Shown here: one piece after another, positions 14,982-17,125 of the stretch
Layout of the letters: the number at the start of each line of letters is the position of its first letter
Numbering within the stretch: position 1 is the first letter of the stretch
NCBI GenBank assembly: GCA_023390635.1
Contig: JAEWCM010000111.1
Span: 1-17,125, forward strand
Length of the DNA: 17,125 nucleotides
Source of the DNA: Bacillota bacterium
Lineage (GTDB): Bacteria > Bacillota > Desulfitobacteriia > Desulfitobacteriales > Desulfitobacteriaceae
Direction of reading: 5' to 3'
Translations under genes and position numbers: made by a program
Notes under the pieces: generated by a model
What the model saw: only the letters and a program-made list of their open reading frames with translations
Told to the model about the DNA's origin: nothing
Databases searched by the model: none

Positions 14982-15524
14982 TTGACAAATACGGTTACTG
15001 CAGTTCCCGGCATCAAAACGGAGCTGAGAATTTCTGATATTATCAATGAATCGATTGTGGACGGATCAGGCATCCGCATGGTTGTTTTCGCCCAAGGCTG
15101 TCTCCATCACTGCCCTGGCTGCCATAACCCTGGAACCCATGCTTTGAGTGCAGGCCGGCTGGTAGATATTCATTCCATCCTGGATTCTATTAAAAAAAAT
15201 CCTTTATTGGACGGAGTCACCTTGAGCGGAGGAGAGCCTTTTGAACAGGCCGCTGCTTTTGCAGAGCTGGCCCGAAAAGTGCAGCACCTGGGACTGAATA
15301 TATGGACCTATACCGGATACACTTATGAATATCTGCATAGCCATAAAGCTGAGCATCCGGAGTGGGGAAGTCTTCTGGAACAAACCGATATTCTGGTGGA
15401 TGGGCCTTTTAAGCTGGAAGAAAAGGATTTGCTTTTGCCTTTTCGCGGATCGAAGAATCAACGAGTGATTGACATTCCTCAATCCCGGAAACAGGGAAAA
15501 GTGGTCTTATCCTGCATTTCCTGA
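14982..15524 (+). CDS. nrdG: Anaerobic ribonucleotide reductase activating protein
   Basis: Radical-SAM activase that uses a 4Fe-4S cluster and S-adenosylmethionine to generate the glycyl radical on NrdD. With the start used here it is 180 residues. The cluster motif CLHHCPGC is at Cys40, Cys44 and Cys47, and SGGEPF at 82-87 binds SAM. A GTG at 14973 would add three residues, but it lies inside the likely ribosome-binding site AAGAGGTG. The TTG at 14982 is correctly spaced from it and is preferred. It follows nrdD after 50 bases and ends before a long gene-free region with a hairpin repeat. Confidence 0.95.
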   Translation: MTNTVTAVPGIKTELRISDIINESIVDGSGIRMVVFAQGCLHHCPGCHNPGTHALSAGRLVDIHSILDSIKKNPLLDGVTLSGGEPFEQAAAFAELARKVQHLGLNIWTYTGYTYEYLHSHKAEHPEWGSLLEQTDILVDGPFKLEEKDLLLPFRGSKNQRVIDIPQSRKQGKVVLSCIS

Positions 15525-15618
15525 TGGCATCAGCGAACATTGTGGCAGCTCATTCCGCCGATCTCACTAAAGTAAGGACGGCGCCAAACGATAATTTATC
15601 GTCGGCCCGGCAAATTAT

Positions 15619-15735
15619 GCAGGTCGGCCCAGTGATGGTATATTCGCTTCCCGGCCATAGCGCCCTCCGTGGCGCTAAAGGCCGCGCTCCGCATCCTGCT
15701 CCGCTTCGCGCTGAATATACCATCACTGGGCCTGC
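15619..15735 (-). repeat. Structured hairpin repeat, copy 2 (variable 18-bp arms, 67-nt core)
   Basis: On the plus strand the left arm CCCAGTGATGGTATATTC (15628-15645) is the perfect reverse complement of 15713-15730. An outer GCAGG (15619-15623) pairs with CCTGC (15731-15735) past a four-base bulge. The enclosed core (15646-15712) is 67 nt, exactly as in copy 1. Read on the minus strand it aligns with copy 1 at about 54 of 68 columns, including the identical TTAGCGCCACGGA apical region. The CGGC/GCCG inner helix of copy 1 is CGGCC/GGCCG here. It lies about 95 bases after the nrdG stop and is followed on the plus strand by TTATTTTGTTTT. The strand given is that of the shared core. Confidence 0.85.
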
Positions 15736-15913
15736 TTATTTTGTTTTGCCAGGCCTGATTATCCTGCTTAGCAGGTTGGCTAATTCTGCAAAAGGCAACC
15801 TCAATAGGCTGGGGAAACACTCTGAGGGCACAGGACAAGCACCTTGCTAAAGCTTAAGATCAGGCGAAGGCAGGCACAGGATAAGCAAGTGAGCGATGCG
15901 CGGAAGCAACATC

Positions 15914-16003
15914 AAAAAACGGGATTCAGGCGTTCAACAAGTCAAGGTTCACATTCGGTATGACCCAAGGGTTTTGACTTGTTAGCCTGAATCCCGTTTT
16001 TTT
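15914..16003. terminator. Long hairpin with A-run and T-run, likely bidirectional terminator
   Basis: AAAAAACGGGATTCAGGC (15914-15931) is the exact reverse complement of 15985-16002. Inside it a second stem, AACAAGTCAA (15936-15945) with TTGACTTGTT (15974-15983), continues past a small bulge. It closes on a 28-nt loop that can form a small GGT/ACC hairpin. A seven-T run follows on the plus strand and six As precede it, as expected for a terminator that could work in both directions between nrdDG and the MFS gene. Its total stem of 28 bp is longer than a terminator needs. Confidence 0.7.
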
Positions 16004-16159
16004 AGTTGCATGAGCGTGCTCACGAGTATCTTGTGCCTGTCTCCGCCTTCCCCAGACAATCCCCCAAACAAGCAGCTAAATTATCGTTTTGCCACATACT
16101 GTTAATGCCTTTTCAAGTAAGAACCGTGCAATATCATTTATGGAAGGATAGATATAATA

Positions 16160-17125
16160 ATGGAACAAGCTCAGAAAAGGGCCATATTGATCGCCATCAT
16201 GATTGCCATGTTTTTGGGGGCCATCGAAGGCACAGTCATCACCACCGCCATTCCCACCATCGTTAAGGACCTCAACGGTTTTGATTTGATCAGTTGGGTT
16301 TTTTCCCTTTATTTCTTAACTTCAGCCATCTCTACTCCTGTTTATGGAAAGCTTGCCGATCTTTACGGGCGCAGGAACACCCTCTCTGTCGGCATCCTGC
16401 TTTTTCTGCTGGGCAGTCTGCTCTGCGGAATCTCTCAAAGCATCTATCAGCTCATTTTCTTTCGCGCTCTCCAAGGGCTTGGAGCAGGGGCCATCTTCAC
16501 CGTCAGCTACACTATTATCGCCGATATTTTTCCTCTCGGCGAAAGAGTCAGAGTTCAGGGCTGGCTCAGCGCCGTGTGGGGAATTGCCAGTCTCACCGGT
16601 CCCTTTCTCGGCGGTTTTTTAATTGATGTCCTTTCCTGGCACTGGATCTTCTTCATCAACCTTCCCTTTGGCCTTTTATGCATCGTCCTGTTGCAAAAAA
16701 GCTTTCGGGAAAACTTTGAGAAGAAGCGGTCTGCCATTGATTACAGCGGAATTATCCTCCTTTCTCTGTCCATGTTATTACTGCTGGCCGGCACCCTTGC
16801 TCTCGGCGACGGCAGCGGCGCCTATCCTTCCGCCATCCTCCTTTCCCCTGTTGGAGCCATCTTGCTGCTTATTCGCTTTTATTATGTAGAAAGAAAAGCC
16901 CAGGACCCTGTTTTCCCCTTTGAGATTTTCAAGAAAACCAATATCCTGGCCAATGCCATTTGCTTTCTGGCCTCCGCCGTGCTGATCGGCAGCACCGTCT
17001 ATATGCCCATCTATATCCAAAATGTCCTGGGTTTTAATCCCATCATCTCCGGTCTGTCCATGGTTCCCATGTCCGTAGCCTGGCTCCTCTCATCGTTTAT
17101 ATTAGCCCGCTGGATTCCCAAATAC
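16160..17125 (+). CDS. MFS transporter, DHA2 (EmrB/QacA-like) drug:H+ antiporter family, 5' part
   Basis: Proton-coupled exporter; substrates cannot be told from sequence. The frame is open for 322 codons to the right edge, so the remaining helices are missing. Helix 1 ends in FLGAIEGTVITTAIPTIV, a variant of the D1 motif with Glu where many have Asp. Motif A GKLADLYGRRN is at 63-73, motif B with Arg102 in FRALQGLGAG, and the antiporter motif C GIASLTGPFLGG at 141-152. About ten hydrophobic helices can be counted so far. A loop at about 180-192 (SFRENFEKKR) fits the extra central helices of the 14-helix subfamily. The ATG at 16160-16162 has GGAAGGA about ten bases upstream. No neighbouring regulator gene is visible in the window. 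Confidence 0.92.
   Translation, partial: MEQAQKRAILIAIMIAMFLGAIEGTVITTAIPTIVKDLNGFDLISWVFSLYFLTSAISTPVYGKLADLYGRRNTLSVGILLFLLGSLLCGISQSIYQLIFFRALQGLGAGAIFTVSYTIIADIFPLGERVRVQGWLSAVWGIASLTGPFLGGFLIDVLSWHWIFFINLPFGLLCIVLLQKSFRENFEKKRSAIDYSGIILLSLSMLLLLAGTLALGDGSGAYPSAILLSPVGAILLLIRFYYVERKAQDPVFPFEIFKKTNILANAICFLASAVLIGSTVYMPIYIQNVLGFNPIISGLSMVPMSVAWLLSSFILARWIPKY

Larger units (their letters stand above)
15525..16159. other. 635-bp gene-free region rich in inverted repeats
   Basis: No convincing gene on either strand. The only longer open frames pass straight through the hairpins. In order it holds an odd palindrome ACGATAATTTATCGT (15588-15602), hairpin repeat copy 2 (15619-15735) and a 178-bp stretch with several short nested inverted repeats (15736-15913). 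Then come a long hairpin with A/T-run ends (15914-16003) and about 155 bases leading into the MFS gene, in which I see no good promoter. Confidence 0.7.

Noticed and set aside
16089..16130. TTGCCA or TTTTCA...TATCAT as a promoter for the MFS gene
   Set aside because: TTGCCA has no -10 at a workable distance, and the TATCAT choice would start transcription within the ribosome-binding site.
15525..16159. CRISPR array or tRNA genes in the repeat-rich gap
   Set aside because: No regularly spaced direct repeats and no cloverleaf with a GTTCRA T-arm. All repeats seen are inverted.

Overview
The window looks like the chromosome of an anaerobic, spore-forming, low-to-moderate G+C Firmicute. It carries the conserved sporulation pair yqfC-yqfD, a glycine T-box leader in front of a two-subunit glycyl-tRNA synthetase, an oxygen-sensitive class III ribonucleotide reductase (nrdD-nrdG) and consensus sigma-A promoters. 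The gene order (yqfC-yqfD-phoH-yqfF-ybeY-dgkA-cdd-era-recO-glyQ-glyS) is the classic Bacillus/Clostridia block. The protein sequences remind me of Desulfitobacterium-like Peptococcaceae, but that genus-level placement is recall and inference, not proof.

Layout. From 12362 down to 1 everything reads on the minus strand: yqfC, yqfD, phoH, an HD-domain c-di-AMP phosphodiesterase (yqfF/pgpH), a 397-bp gap, then ybeY, dgkA, cdd, era, deoC, recO, a small DUF4342 (UBA-like) membrane protein, a T-box leader with its own promoter, glyQ and the 5' part of glyS, which runs off the left edge. From 12607 rightwards the plus strand holds nrdD and nrdG, driven by a promoter overlapped by tandem NrdR boxes. 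A 635-bp gene-free stretch rich in inverted repeats follows, then the first 322 codons of a 14-TM-type (DHA2) MFS transporter cut by the right edge.

How the genes work together. The left block is a housekeeping and envelope cluster: ribosome and rRNA maturation (ybeY, era), DNA repair (recO), undecaprenol/lipid recycling (dgkA), pyrimidine/deoxynucleoside salvage (cdd and an inserted deoC) and glycine charging under T-box control. At its head is a mother-cell-sporulation pair with a sigma-E-like promoter. The right block makes dNTPs anaerobically and is probably repressed by NrdR when dATP is plentiful.

The most unusual content is non-coding. Two elements, at 7405-7511 and 15619-15735, share a similar 67-nt core (about 54 of 68 aligned columns identical by eye) in opposite genomic orientation. 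Each core is enclosed by long arms (18-20 bp) that are perfectly or nearly self-complementary but have completely different sequences in the two copies. Both sit just 3' of a stop codon, in the same orientation relative to that gene, and both are followed by a T-rich tract. They look like members of a dispersed structured-repeat family with a conserved apical domain and a freely varying stem. A third, unrelated long hairpin (15914-16003) with A- and T-runs at its base lies before the MFS gene.
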